Assembly: GCF_017744045.1 (NCBI RefSeq)
Contig: NZ_JAGHRD010000014.1
Origin: Pelagimonas sp017744045
GTDB lineage: Bacteria > Pseudomonadota > Alphaproteobacteria > Rhodobacterales > Rhodobacteraceae
Length of the DNA: 64,000 nucleotides
Direction: 5' to 3' (one strand)
Positions within the stretch are counted from its first letter, which is position 1, and every line of letters starts with the position of its first letter. The notes under the pieces were generated by a model that saw nothing but the letters and a program-made list of their open reading frames with translations, made no database searches and was not told where the DNA came from. This document shows, one piece after another, positions 40,666-49,155 of the stretch. A program made the translations under genes and the position numbers.

Positions 40666-40762
40666 GGCGCGCTGCCTGACAGAGTTCAGCGTGGTGCTGT
40701 TGTCGGTCGGGGCCATGGCCTTTGCCGGTCTCTTGTGGCTGGCCATCCTGTGGGTACTGTAA
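40625..40762 (+). CDS. Small single-pass membrane protein in the B12-controlled operon
   Basis: 45 residues from ATG 40625 with GGAGG 7 bases upstream. A polar N-terminus is followed by one transmembrane helix (FSVVLLSVGAMAFAGLLWLAILWVL). It lacks the His-rich motif of CbtB. The stop overlaps the ATPase start (TAATG), so the two are translationally coupled. It is probably a small accessory subunit of the transporter. Confidence 0.6.
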   Translation: MASARSGHQTETSKARCLTEFSVVLLSVGAMAFAGLLWLAILWVL

Positions 40763-41520
40763 TGTCGTCGGTGCTGCAAATCCGCGATCTCACCCTGGGG
40801 TACCGTGATCTGACGCTGTTTCGCGGGCTCGATATGGATATCGAAGCCGGGTCGACCCTGGCTGTTCTTGGGGCCAATGGGGCTGGCAAAAGCACATTTG
40901 TCAAAATGCTGCTGGGGTTGCTGAACCCGCTTTCGGGTAAATTGCACTGGCCACAAGGCAAGCCACGCGAAATTGGCTATCTGGCGCAAATGACCGAGTT
41001 TGACCGCCGCTTTCCCATTCGTGTCCGGGATCTTGCCGCGATGGGGGCATGGCGCGGTTTTGGGTTGCGATCCGGTTTGAACGCTAAGGCCCGCCACCGC
41101 GTCAACCAAGCCTTGGAAGAAGTGGGTGTCTTGGATATCGCCGACCGCCCCCTGCACATGCTGTCAGGCGGGCAGCTGCAGCGCGCCTTGTTTGCCCGCG
41201 TAATCATGCAGGATGCGCCCTTGATCTTGCTGGATGAGCCCTTTGCCGCCGTTGATCAAAGCACCGAGGCGCATTTGCTGACAATCATCCGCCGTTGGCG
41301 CGACGAAGGCCGCGCGGTTGTGTTGGTCGTGCATGATCTGTCCTCTGTGTTGGATCATTGCAGCCACGCGCTGCTGCTTGGTGGGCAAGAGGCGACATAT
41401 GGCGTGGTAAACGAGGTTTTGACGCCGGATCAGTTGGTGGCGCAGGGCTACCTCTCTGAAAGCCAGGCCTCATGGATGTTCCGGGACAATGCCGCGCGGA
41501 TGGAGGTTGCCGATGTTTGA
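40762..41520 (+). CDS. Metal ABC transporter ATPase, Zn/Mn type, B12-regulated
   Basis: 252 residues. Walker A LGANGAGKST, signature LSGGQLQRALFARV, Walker B LILLDEPFAAVD and the switch His in VVHDL are complete. The similarity is to ZnuC/MntB-type ATPases. It is the first large gene under the cobalamin riboswitch. Cobalt is the natural inference, since the riboswitch would shut synthesis when B12 is abundant; zinc or manganese cannot be excluded. It overlaps the permease start. Confidence 0.9.
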   Translation: MSSVLQIRDLTLGYRDLTLFRGLDMDIEAGSTLAVLGANGAGKSTFVKMLLGLLNPLSGKLHWPQGKPREIGYLAQMTEFDRRFPIRVRDLAAMGAWRGFGLRSGLNAKARHRVNQALEEVGVLDIADRPLHMLSGGQLQRALFARVIMQDAPLILLDEPFAAVDQSTEAHLLTIIRRWRDEGRAVVLVVHDLSSVLDHCSHALLLGGQEATYGVVNEVLTPDQLVAQGYLSESQASWMFRDNAARMEVADV

Positions 41521-42415
41521 ACTGCTCAGCGAAATGTGGGATTTCGCCTTTATGCGTCGCGCCTTTGTGGCGACGACTGTGCTATCGGCTTCTGTCGCAC
41601 CGGTTGGCACCTTTTTGGTCCTGCGCCGCTTGTCCCTTGCGGGTGAAGCGATGGCCCATGCGATCACGCCCGGCATCGTGATCGGCTTTGTCATGGCGGG
41701 GCTGTCTGTCTTTTCGCTGTTGATCGGCGGTTTGCTGGCTGGGATCGGTGTCGCTGCTTTGACCGCGCTTTTGGCGCGCAAGACAATTCTGCGCAGTGAC
41801 GCCAGCCTTGCCTCGCTCTATCTGATTGCCCTGGCGCTTGGCATCTTTATCCTCTCGGCGGCAGGCTCGGCTGTTCCGCTCAAAAGCTTCCTGTTTGGTT
41901 CGATCCTGGGCATTGATGATGCGTCAATGATGCTGGTCGGCGGTGTCGCGACCTTCACTCTGGTTGCCTTTGCCTTTCTGCTGCGTCCTCTGATTGTCAG
42001 CACCTGTGATCCGGTGTTTTTCGAAACCCAAACCCGCTGGCCGTGGCTGGTGGATCAGGGCTTTATGCTGCTTCTGGTGCTCAACCTTTTGGCGGCGTTC
42101 AAGACTTTGGGCACCTTAATGGCCGTCGGGTTGATGATCCTGCCTGCCACTGCGGCGCGCTATTGGGCCAGCACGATCACCGGACAATTGGCGCTCAGCT
42201 TTGCCTTTGCGCTGGCCAGTTGCTGGATCGGTTTGACCCTGTCCTACCTGTTCCCAAACACCCCCTCAGGACCGGCCATTGTCTTGGTCGCAGGTGGTTT
42301 CTTTCTAATCTCGGCCATCCTTGGGCCGCTCGGATTTGGCGGACGGCTACGCAAACCGTCTGTGTCCAAAACTCATCCCGTTGCGCAAATTCAATCTGAA
42401 GAGAGAGCACAATGA
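41513..42415 (+). CDS. Metal ABC transporter permease, Zn/Mn type
   Basis: 300 residues; ATG 41513 with GGAGG just upstream, inside the ATPase end. Eight or so hydrophobic segments are visible. The family motifs RRLSLAGEAMAHAITPGIVIGF and AAFKTLGTLMAVGLMILPATAARYWA match the ABC-3 (ZnuB/MntC) permeases. It forms the membrane channel with the ATPase at 40762 and overlaps the binding-protein gene (ATGA). Confidence 0.92.
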   Translation: MFELLSEMWDFAFMRRAFVATTVLSASVAPVGTFLVLRRLSLAGEAMAHAITPGIVIGFVMAGLSVFSLLIGGLLAGIGVAALTALLARKTILRSDASLASLYLIALALGIFILSAAGSAVPLKSFLFGSILGIDDASMMLVGGVATFTLVAFAFLLRPLIVSTCDPVFFETQTRWPWLVDQGFMLLLVLNLLAAFKTLGTLMAVGLMILPATAARYWASTITGQLALSFAFALASCWIGLTLSYLFPNTPSGPAIVLVAGGFFLISAILGPLGFGGRLRKPSVSKTHPVAQIQSEERAQ

Positions 42416-43305
42416 AGCTTATCAATTCCTTCTATGCCGGTATCGCCTCTGCGGCTTTGGCTCTGGTTGCAGGCCCGGCTTTGGCAGATGACGTCAAGAT
42501 CGTCGCCAGCTTTTCGATCCTGGGTGACATGGTCGAAGAGGTTGTCGGTGACTTGGCCGAGGTGACAACCATTGTTGGCCCAGATGCAGACGCCCACGTC
42601 TATCAGCCCTCCGTTGCGGATGCCCGTGCGGTGGCTGAGGCAGATGTTGTTTTTGTGAACGGTCTGGGTTTTGAAACCTGGTCCGACACCCTGATCGCAG
42701 AATCCGGCACCAAGGCCGTCGTCCATGTCGCAACCGATGGAGTCACTCCGGTGATGGTTGATGGCACGGCTGATCCACATGCCTGGAACTCGCTGTCCAA
42801 TGGGGTGATCTATGTCACCAATGTCGCGGCTGCGATGAAAGAAGCGATGCCAGATCATGCTGCCGACATTGACGCCAATGCTCAGGCCTATATTGCCAAG
42901 CTCGAAGCCCTTGATGCGGAGACCAATGCGAAACTGGCAGGTCTGCCAGTTGAGCGCCGCACGGTCGTGACCGCACATGACGCCTTTGGCTATCTGGCGG
43001 ATGCCTATGGCATGAACTTCCTGGCCCCGGTCGGTATCGACACCGAAGCCGAGCCATCGGCCAAGGAATTGGCGGAACTGATCGACCAGATTAAATCCGA
43101 AGGTGCAGCGGCGCTGTTCGTGGAAAACATCACCAGCCCGGCCCTGGTCAAGCAGGTGGCCGATGAAACCGGTCTTGAGATTGGTGGCCGTCTGTTCTCG
43201 GACGCGCTGTCCGAGCGTGGTGGCCCGGCCACCAGCTACCTGACCATGTTCCAGCACAACCTTGGCACCTTGCTTGAGGCGTTGGACAAAGCGCCTGCCA
43301 GCTAA
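42412..43305 (+). CDS. Periplasmic metal-binding protein, ZnuA/PsaA-type
   Basis: 297 residues. A signal peptide ends at about ALA-25. Four expected ligands are present: His62 (DADAHVYQPS), His123 (DPHAWNS), His189 (VVTAHDAFGYLA) and Asp264 (LFSDALS). The His-rich loop that marks zinc-specific ZnuA is absent. With the riboswitch this supports a cobalt or manganese role. It ends the operon, before a bidirectional terminator. Confidence 0.92.
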   Translation: MKLINSFYAGIASAALALVAGPALADDVKIVASFSILGDMVEEVVGDLAEVTTIVGPDADAHVYQPSVADARAVAEADVVFVNGLGFETWSDTLIAESGTKAVVHVATDGVTPVMVDGTADPHAWNSLSNGVIYVTNVAAAMKEAMPDHAADIDANAQAYIAKLEALDAETNAKLAGLPVERRTVVTAHDAFGYLADAYGMNFLAPVGIDTEAEPSAKELAELIDQIKSEGAAALFVENITSPALVKQVADETGLEIGGRLFSDALSERGGPATSYLTMFQHNLGTLLEALDKAPAS

Positions 43306-43365
43306 AGCCTGTTTCGCAGCCCCGATCGATCAGGGCCGCATCACTCAATGAGGCACACAAAACGA

Positions 43366-43394
43366 AAAGCCCCGCTCGAATTGAGCGGGGCTTT
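43366..43394. terminator. Bidirectional terminator between metal transporter and rplY
   Basis: AAAGCCCCGCTC (43366-43377) and GAGCGGGGCTTT (43383-43394) make a 12-bp stem with a 5-base loop and A/T flanks both ways, serving the two convergent operons. Confidence 0.92.
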
Positions 43395-43416
43395 GTATTT
43401 CTGCGAAGAGAAGAGC

Positions 43417-44052
43417 TTACTCTTCGGCTGCAGCTGCTTCTTCTGCGGCCTCTTCACCGTCTTCGTTTTCGGAAGATTTCAGGCCCGATGGCGCGGAAAT
43501 ATTCGCGATAACAAAGTCACGATCGATGGTTGGCTTGGCACCCTCTGGCAGGGTCACGTCAGAGATGTGAACGATGTCGCCAACATTCATGCCCGCCAGA
43601 TCAACAGTGATGTGATCAGGGATGTCACCGGCGGTCACTTCCAGCTCGACTTCGGGGCGGACAACAGTCAGAACGCCGCCTTTTTTGATGCCAGGCGCGG
43701 TTTCCTCGTTGATGAATTCAACAGGAATGAACAGGGCCACTTTGGATGTGCGGCGCAGGCGCATGAAATCAACATGCGTTGGCAGGTCTTTGACAACGTC
43801 GCGCTGAACGTCGCGGCAGATCACGCGCACGTCTTCCTGGCCTTCAACCTGCAGGTTCCACAGGGTGGACTTAAAGCGGCCCGCTTTCAGGTTCTTGAGC
43901 AGAACGTTGAAAGGAACGTTGATCGGCAGCGGATCAGCGTCGCCACCAAACACGATACCAGGAACTTGACCGTCACGACGTGCCTGACGAGCGGCGCCCT
44001 TGCCTGTCCCCGTGCGTGCGGTAGCTACGAGATTAGGAATCTCTTTCGCCAT
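43417..44052 (-). CDS. rplY: 50S ribosomal protein L25/Ctc
   Basis: 211 residues from ATG 44052 after GGAGAG. It is the long form, with an N-terminal L25 domain (ATARTGTGKGAARQARRDGQVPG) and a TL5-like beta-rich C-terminal domain (IPVEFINEETAPGIKKGGVL, DIVHISDVTLPEG). The tail is Glu/Ala-rich. It binds 5S rRNA in the large subunit. It is usually next to pth, but here the two are separated. Confidence 0.96.
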   Translation of the reverse strand: MAKEIPNLVATARTGTGKGAARQARRDGQVPGIVFGGDADPLPINVPFNVLLKNLKAGRFKSTLWNLQVEGQEDVRVICRDVQRDVVKDLPTHVDFMRLRRTSKVALFIPVEFINEETAPGIKKGGVLTVVRPEVELEVTAGDIPDHITVDLAGMNVGDIVHISDVTLPEGAKPTIDRDFVIANISAPSGLKSSENEDGEEAAEEAAAAEE

Positions 44053-44243
44053 TTTGAACTCTCCAAATATAGGGCAGGGTGCCTCCAAGGCTGTCACCCC
44101 GCGTTGAAGCTGTGCGCGTAGACCGGATTTTTGGATTTGGCAAGCTGATTCTGTAGATCCCGTGCAGGATTGAGGGTGGCAGACCCTGATTGCCGTCGAC
44201 CGTCACGAAGCCTTGAAGTTGAAATGCCTCAGAACGTGCTACC

Positions 44244-44264
44244 TTCTCCCTTAAAAAGGGAGAA
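44244..44264 (+). promoter_or_regulatory. Hairpin sequestering the ribosome binding site
   Basis: TTCTCCCTT (44244-44252), loop AAA, AAGGGAGAA (44256-44264): a perfect 9-bp stem that contains the GGGAG Shine-Dalgarno sequence of the gene starting at 44270. Translation would need the stem to open. Confidence 0.6.
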
Positions 44265-44269
44265 CGAAA

Positions 44270-45157
44270 ATGGCACGATTGACGGCAAAAGATTTTCACC
44301 CGGAACTTTTGGAGCTCTATGATTTCTACGCGCATGGCATGATCACCAAGCGTGAGTTTCTGCAAGGCGCGGCCAAATTTACGGTCGCGGGGATGACGGC
44401 GACGACGATCCTTGGATTGATGTCGCCGAACTACGCCTTGGCGCAGCAAGTTTCCTTTAACGATCCAGATATCTTGCCGGAATACATTCTGTACCCTTCG
44501 CCCAACGGCCACGGAGAAGTGCGCGGCTATATGGTCCGCCCAGCTGCCGCCGAGGGCAAATTGCCAGCGGTGGTTGTCGTTCACGAAAACCGCGGTTTGA
44601 ACCCCTATATCGAAGATGTGGCACGTCGCCTGGCCAAAGCTGGTTTTCTGGCACTTGCTCCGGATGGCTTGACCTCGGTGGGCGGGTATCCGGGCAATGA
44701 CCCAGAGGGCAAAGCGCTGCAGAAAACCGTGGACCGTACCAAACTGATGAATGACTTTTTCGCAGCGGTTGAATTTCTGATGTCGCATGAGGGATCAACA
44801 GGCAATGTCGGGATTACTGGCTTTTGCTATGGCGGTGGCGTTGCAAATGCTGCGGCGGTCGCCTTTCCCGAGCTGAAGGCCGCCGTGCCCTATTACGGGC
44901 GACAGGCTGCTGCCGAAGATGTCCCCAAAATTCAGGCCCCTTTGCTGCTGCATTACGGTGCTTTGGATAAACGTGTGAATGCGGGATGGCCTGATTACGA
45001 GGCCGCATTGCAGGCCAACGGAAAAGCTTATGAGGCTCACTTTTATGATGGGGCACATCACGGTTTCCACAATGACAGCACCCCAAGATATGATGAGGAG
45101 ATGGCCAATCTGTCGTGGGAGCGAACGCTGTCCCACTTCAAGACGCATCTGACCTGA
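44270..45157 (+). CDS. Dienelactone hydrolase family protein, exported
   Basis: 295 residues. The first 58 carry a KREFLQGAAKFTVAGMTATTILGL segment ending in ALAQ, which looks like an export signal. The alpha/beta hydrolase core has Cys as nucleophile (ITGFCYGGGVAN), Asp in GALDKRVNAGWPDY and His in GAHHGFHND. This is the DLH catalytic triad, with PAVVVVHENRGLNPYIEDVARRLA at the front. The substrate is unknown. Its Shine-Dalgarno is inside a hairpin. Confidence 0.88.
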   Translation: MARLTAKDFHPELLELYDFYAHGMITKREFLQGAAKFTVAGMTATTILGLMSPNYALAQQVSFNDPDILPEYILYPSPNGHGEVRGYMVRPAAAEGKLPAVVVVHENRGLNPYIEDVARRLAKAGFLALAPDGLTSVGGYPGNDPEGKALQKTVDRTKLMNDFFAAVEFLMSHEGSTGNVGITGFCYGGGVANAAAVAFPELKAAVPYYGRQAAAEDVPKIQAPLLLHYGALDKRVNAGWPDYEAALQANGKAYEAHFYDGAHHGFHNDSTPRYDEEMANLSWERTLSHFKTHLT

Positions 45158-45272
45158 CAAAGGGGCGCGCTGGCTCGGCCCTTGGCAATGTCGAGGCAGC
45201 CAAAGCGCTTTGAAACATATGGTTGCAAATGGTGTTTGGACGCTAACAAAAATCCGTGACACCAGTTTCGCC

Positions 45273-46415
45273 ATGTGGCGTGATATCTATATTTCCCGCG
45301 GCCCCTTGGCCGCCTTTGCGGCCGAAGGTCTGTTCTGGGGCAGCTTTGCGGCGCTGGTTCCTGTGATCAAAGCCAATGCAGGGCTAGGCGACGGGGCCTT
45401 TGGCACCGTCATGCTCATTGCGGCCCTGGGGGCGGTCAGCGCGATGTGGCTGGCCCCACGTGCTGAGGCAGCTTTGGGACGCTGGTGTTTGCCGGTTCTG
45501 GCCTCGGCGATGGCTTTGGCTTTCCTGTTACCGGGCCACGCGAGCAATGCGGTCATGTTGGCTGGGGCCATGATGGCCGCCACCATGGCCTCGGGGTCTT
45601 TGGATGTCGCAATGAATGCTCGTATTTCGATCCTTGAGGGGCGGCATGGTCGGCCCTTGATGAACCTGGCGCATGGAATCTTTTCGGTTGCCTATGCCTT
45701 GTCTGCCCTTCTGGGCGGCTTTGGCCGCGAGATTGGTTGGTCCCCTGCGATGATCCTATCGGCTGAGGCTGGGTTATGCGCATTGCTGATCTGGCAGATG
45801 ATCGCCGCCCCGGTTCCAGATCCTGAACCGAGCTCAGAAGAATCGGCCTCTCGCCGTCTGCCTCTGGTCTTGCTGATCCCGGCCGGATTGATTGTTCTTC
45901 TGGCCTTTATGTCCGAGCAGGCGACCGAGGCCTGGTCAGCGCTGCATTTGGAACGTGGCCTGGGGGCAGGGGCCGCCGAGGGGGCCTTTGGTCCGGCGAT
46001 ACTAGGCCTGACCATGGCCGTCGGGCGTCTGTCTGGGCAGGCTATCATCCATGTCTGGACCGAAGCCAAAGTGATCACCTTTGCCGCAAGCTTGGCAGCG
46101 ATTGGATCGGTCATTGCTGCCTGGGCCCCGAACCTACCTGTGGCTTATCTGGGGTTTGGCCTATTGGGGCTGGGCGTGTCCGTCGTCGCCCCAATGGCGT
46201 TTGCCTGGGTCGGGCGCATGGTTCCGGATGAAAAGAAAGCCCAGGCAATCTCGCGCATTGCGGTTCTGGGATATGCGGGCTTTTTCATCGGACCACCGCT
46301 CATGGGCTTTCTGGCCGAAGGGTTTGGGCTGCCCGTCTCCTTTACCGCAATTGCGATATTTCTGATGTTGGCCCCGCTGGTGCTGGTGCCAATGGTGGCG
46401 CGGTATCAGGGGTGA
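45273..46415 (+). CDS. MFS transporter
   Basis: About 380 residues with 12 hydrophobic segments; the ATG at 45273 gives a natural N-terminus before the first helix, but no clear binding site was found. MFS landmarks include the GLFWGSFAALVPVIKANAGLGDG opening, the GSLDVAMNARI loop and VGRMVPDEKKAQAISRIAVLGYAGFFIGPPL in the second half, resembling the YbjJ/fucose-type subfamily. The substrate is unknown. Confidence 0.85.
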   Translation: MWRDIYISRGPLAAFAAEGLFWGSFAALVPVIKANAGLGDGAFGTVMLIAALGAVSAMWLAPRAEAALGRWCLPVLASAMALAFLLPGHASNAVMLAGAMMAATMASGSLDVAMNARISILEGRHGRPLMNLAHGIFSVAYALSALLGGFGREIGWSPAMILSAEAGLCALLIWQMIAAPVPDPEPSSEESASRRLPLVLLIPAGLIVLLAFMSEQATEAWSALHLERGLGAGAAEGAFGPAILGLTMAVGRLSGQAIIHVWTEAKVITFAASLAAIGSVIAAWAPNLPVAYLGFGLLGLGVSVVAPMAFAWVGRMVPDEKKAQAISRIAVLGYAGFFIGPPLMGFLAEGFGLPVSFTAIAIFLMLAPLVLVPMVARYQG

Positions 46416-46439
46416 TCGCGCCATTGGCACGATCAGACC

Positions 46440-47603
46440 TTATTTCCAGTTGTCGGAAAAATCCTTTGGGATCATTAGGATATCTTTGTCGACAGTGTTG
46501 ATATCTGTGTGGCCGGTCAGAGCCATCGACAGATCCAGCTCTTTGTGGATGACCTCCAAGGCCTTGGTGACACCGGCCTGTCCCATCGCGCCCAGCCCGT
46601 AGACAAAGGCGCGACCGATCCAGCAGCCCTTGGCCCCCATGGCCACCGCCTTGAGCACGTCCTGACCCGAGCGCACGCCGCTGTCGAGATGCACCTCGAT
46701 CTTGTCGCCAACCGCGTCCATGATCGGCTCCAGGGCGCGGATCGAGCTCAGCGCGCCATCCAACTGCCGGCCACCATGGTTCGACACAATGATGGCATCC
46801 GCGCCGACATTACAGGCCTCAAGCGCGTCGCGCGGGTCCATGATGCCTTTGATGATCAGCGGTCCATCCCACATTTTGCGGAATTCGCGGATGCGATCCC
46901 AGTTCAGAGACTGGTCAAAGCTTTCCGCCGTCCAAGATGACAGAGAAGACGCGTCCTCGACCCCATGCGCATGGCCGACAATATTGCCAAAGAAACGCCG
47001 TTTGGTTTGCAACATGCCCAGGCCCCACTGGACCTTGGTCATCATATTGGCGATAGATTTTGGCGTCAGTTTCGGCGGGGCAGACAGGCCGTTTTTCAGG
47101 TCTTTGTGTCGCTGACCCAGCAATTGCAGGTCAACGGTGATCACTGCCGCGGAACACTTGGCCGCTTTGGCGCGATCAAACAGCCGCTGCATGAAATCAT
47201 CATCTTTGAGCGTATAGACCTGCATCCAGAACGGCGCATTGGTGTTTTCAGCCACATCCTCGATCGAGCAGATCGACATGGTGGACAGGCAAAACGGAAC
47301 GCCGAATTCCTCGGCTGCTTTGGCGGCTTTGATCTCGCCATCGAAATGCTGCATGCCGGTCAATCCGACTGGGGCGAGCGCTACGGGCATCGACACGTCC
47401 TGCCCGATCATCTGTGTCTTGGTCGAGCGGCCAGACATATCCACGGCAACCCGTTGACGCAGATGCAGTTTCTCGAAATCCGAGGTGTTTTCGCGAAAGG
47501 TTTGCTCGCTCCAACTGCCGGATTCACAGTAGTCGTAAAACATCTTGGGCACACGGCGGCGGTAGATGCGCTTGAGATCGTTGATTTCGGTGATGACTGG
47601 CAT
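46440..47603 (-). CDS. lldD: FMN-dependent L-lactate dehydrogenase
   Basis: 387 residues with the alpha-hydroxy-acid oxidase fold. Landmarks are PKMFYDYCESGSWSEQTF, VALAPVGLTGMQHFDGE, the catalytic His in IIVSNHGGRQLDGA, and HLDSGVRSGQDVLKA with GAKGCWIGRAF for the FMN phosphate. It oxidises L-lactate to pyruvate, passing electrons to the respiratory chain. Other 2-hydroxy acids remain possible. It is divergent from the hybrid pseudokinase gene. Confidence 0.9.
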   Translation of the reverse strand: MPVITEINDLKRIYRRRVPKMFYDYCESGSWSEQTFRENTSDFEKLHLRQRVAVDMSGRSTKTQMIGQDVSMPVALAPVGLTGMQHFDGEIKAAKAAEEFGVPFCLSTMSICSIEDVAENTNAPFWMQVYTLKDDDFMQRLFDRAKAAKCSAAVITVDLQLLGQRHKDLKNGLSAPPKLTPKSIANMMTKVQWGLGMLQTKRRFFGNIVGHAHGVEDASSLSSWTAESFDQSLNWDRIREFRKMWDGPLIIKGIMDPRDALEACNVGADAIIVSNHGGRQLDGALSSIRALEPIMDAVGDKIEVHLDSGVRSGQDVLKAVAMGAKGCWIGRAFVYGLGAMGQAGVTKALEVIHKELDLSMALTGHTDINTVDKDILMIPKDFSDNWK

Positions 47604-47752
47604 GGAAACCTCGCAAATTGGTAAAGGCTTGTTACCAATATGGCATGTTTAGCGCAATGGGTGAATTGCCGCAGTTCAAGTTTGGTGGTTTTAAGCAGGT
47701 CTTCACTGCTTTGCCCTAGCAGTGTTCGGGCAAAGTTGTTTCAGGGCGGATT

Positions 47753-47908
47753 ATGGCAATTCGGATGCAAAGTGACGGGCGACTTCTGGGGCCGCTTCGC
47801 CTGGATAGCGGGGGTTGCCTAAAGGCAGGTCAGGATCTGTTTCGACGCGCATGTCTTGCCGAAACGCTCTGTCAGGTATCGTTTCAAGAGCTCGGGCCTT
47901 GGCGATGA
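47753..47908 (+). CDS. Possible short ORF overlapping the pseudokinase start
   Basis: 51 codons from ATG 47753, with stop TGA overlapping ATG 47905 as ATGA. AGGGCGG lies about 5 bases upstream. The peptide (SDGRLLGPLRLDSGG and LFRRACLAETLCQVSFQELG) has no known domain. It may be a coupled leader peptide for the kinase-like gene, or the N-terminal part of that gene left in another frame. Confidence 0.3.
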   Translation: MAIRMQSDGRLLGPLRLDSGGCLKAGQDLFRRACLAETLCQVSFQELGPWR

Positions 47909-49155
47909 ACCGGCCAGATTCAATTCGTTTCGGTGCGCGACGATCAGAGAGGGAAAAGGTCGCCCCAGCAGTCAAAGCGCAGCCTTTGGAACCGACGGAG
48001 ATCGACAAGGTCACGCAGGTGCTGCACCAATCACGCTCCGCCAAAAGCAGCTTTCTGACCATGATCAGTCAGGAGATCAGAACGCCGCTAAACCACATTC
48101 TCGGTATGGCCACGGCGTTGCAGGAAAGTGATCTTGAACAAGCCGAGGCTGACATGGTGGCCACCATTGCAGATTCTGGCGATGCCTTGCTCAATGTATT
48201 GACCGATCTTCTGGACCTCGCCAAAATCGAAGCTGGTTCAATGATCGTGGACGAGACTGGGTTCAATCTTCCTCGGTTACTGCGCGAAACCCATAAGGGT
48301 TATGCCAGCACGGCCGGGGATAAAGGGCTCAAGTTCGACTTGGAATTTGGCACTGGTATACGTGGTACGGTTAAGGGCGACCCGACCAAGATCAAAAAGG
48401 TTCTGTCCTGCCTCCTGTCCGGCGCAGTGGCCCGTACATCTGCGGGGGAAATCAGCGTCCAAGCTATGGTCGAAGAGGGGGTTCTAACGCTGGAAATCAG
48501 CGATACTGGGGTAACTCTCTCTGAGGACAGTCAAAAACAACTCATCCAAGCCCTTGAGGAAGGGACATCCTTTGTGCCGGACTCTTTTGAGGCTGAGGGG
48601 CTGCGTCTGGAAATCTCTCAGAAATTCTGTCGCTTGATGGGCGGTGAGCTGCGTTTTGCACCGGGCAAATCCCGCGGATCTGTCTTTGCCGCAACAATGC
48701 GCGTTACCCCTTGTGCGCGAGATGGCGAGGAGCGCACTTATCCCGAGGTCAAGGACGTCCTTAAGGCGCGACAATGGCGAGTCTTGGCGGCTGAGGACAA
48801 TCAGACCAATCAACGTGTGCTGGAACTGCTGCTCAAACGCTACGATTTTGATCTCCAGATCGTCGAAGATGGGCTGCAGCTTGTGAATGCGTTTCAGGCC
48901 AATCCAGCGCATATCGTTTTGCTGGATGTGAACATGCCCGTCCTGAACGGGATCGAGGCGGCGGCGCGCATTCGGGTCTTTGAGCGGGCCAATCGCATGG
49001 TTCCCGTGCCCATCATTGCGCTGACGGCCAACGCAATGAGCGACCAGATCAAGGATTACCTCAGCCGTGGCATGGACGCGCATGTGCCCAAACCAATCCG
49101 TCGCGAGGAACTGGCGGGCTGCATGGCCCGCCTGTTGCGCCCTTATGCCGAATGA
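47905..49155 (+). CDS. Hybrid histidine-kinase-like protein lacking the phospho-accepting His, with intact receiver
   Basis: 416 residues from ATG 47905 (47851 also possible). The dimerisation region reads MISQEIRTPLNHILGMA: the normal SHEIRTPLN has Gln56 in place of His. The ATPase domain is also degraded: the N-box gives DPTKIKKVLSCLLSGAV, with no NLLxNA Asn, and the G2 box is EGLRLEI instead of GLGLxI. The D-box DTG remains (200-202). The receiver is complete, with AAEDNQTNQRV, Asp341 in VLLDVNMPVLNG and Lys in HVPKPI. No transmembrane segment is present. It probably acts as a phosphate acceptor or scaffold rather than a kinase. It overlaps trpA tail to tail by 13 bases. Confidence 0.85.
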   Translation: MNRPDSIRFGARRSEREKVAPAVKAQPLEPTEIDKVTQVLHQSRSAKSSFLTMISQEIRTPLNHILGMATALQESDLEQAEADMVATIADSGDALLNVLTDLLDLAKIEAGSMIVDETGFNLPRLLRETHKGYASTAGDKGLKFDLEFGTGIRGTVKGDPTKIKKVLSCLLSGAVARTSAGEISVQAMVEEGVLTLEISDTGVTLSEDSQKQLIQALEEGTSFVPDSFEAEGLRLEISQKFCRLMGGELRFAPGKSRGSVFAATMRVTPCARDGEERTYPEVKDVLKARQWRVLAAEDNQTNQRVLELLLKRYDFDLQIVEDGLQLVNAFQANPAHIVLLDVNMPVLNGIEAAARIRVFERANRMVPVPIIALTANAMSDQIKDYLSRGMDAHVPKPIRREELAGCMARLLRPYAE

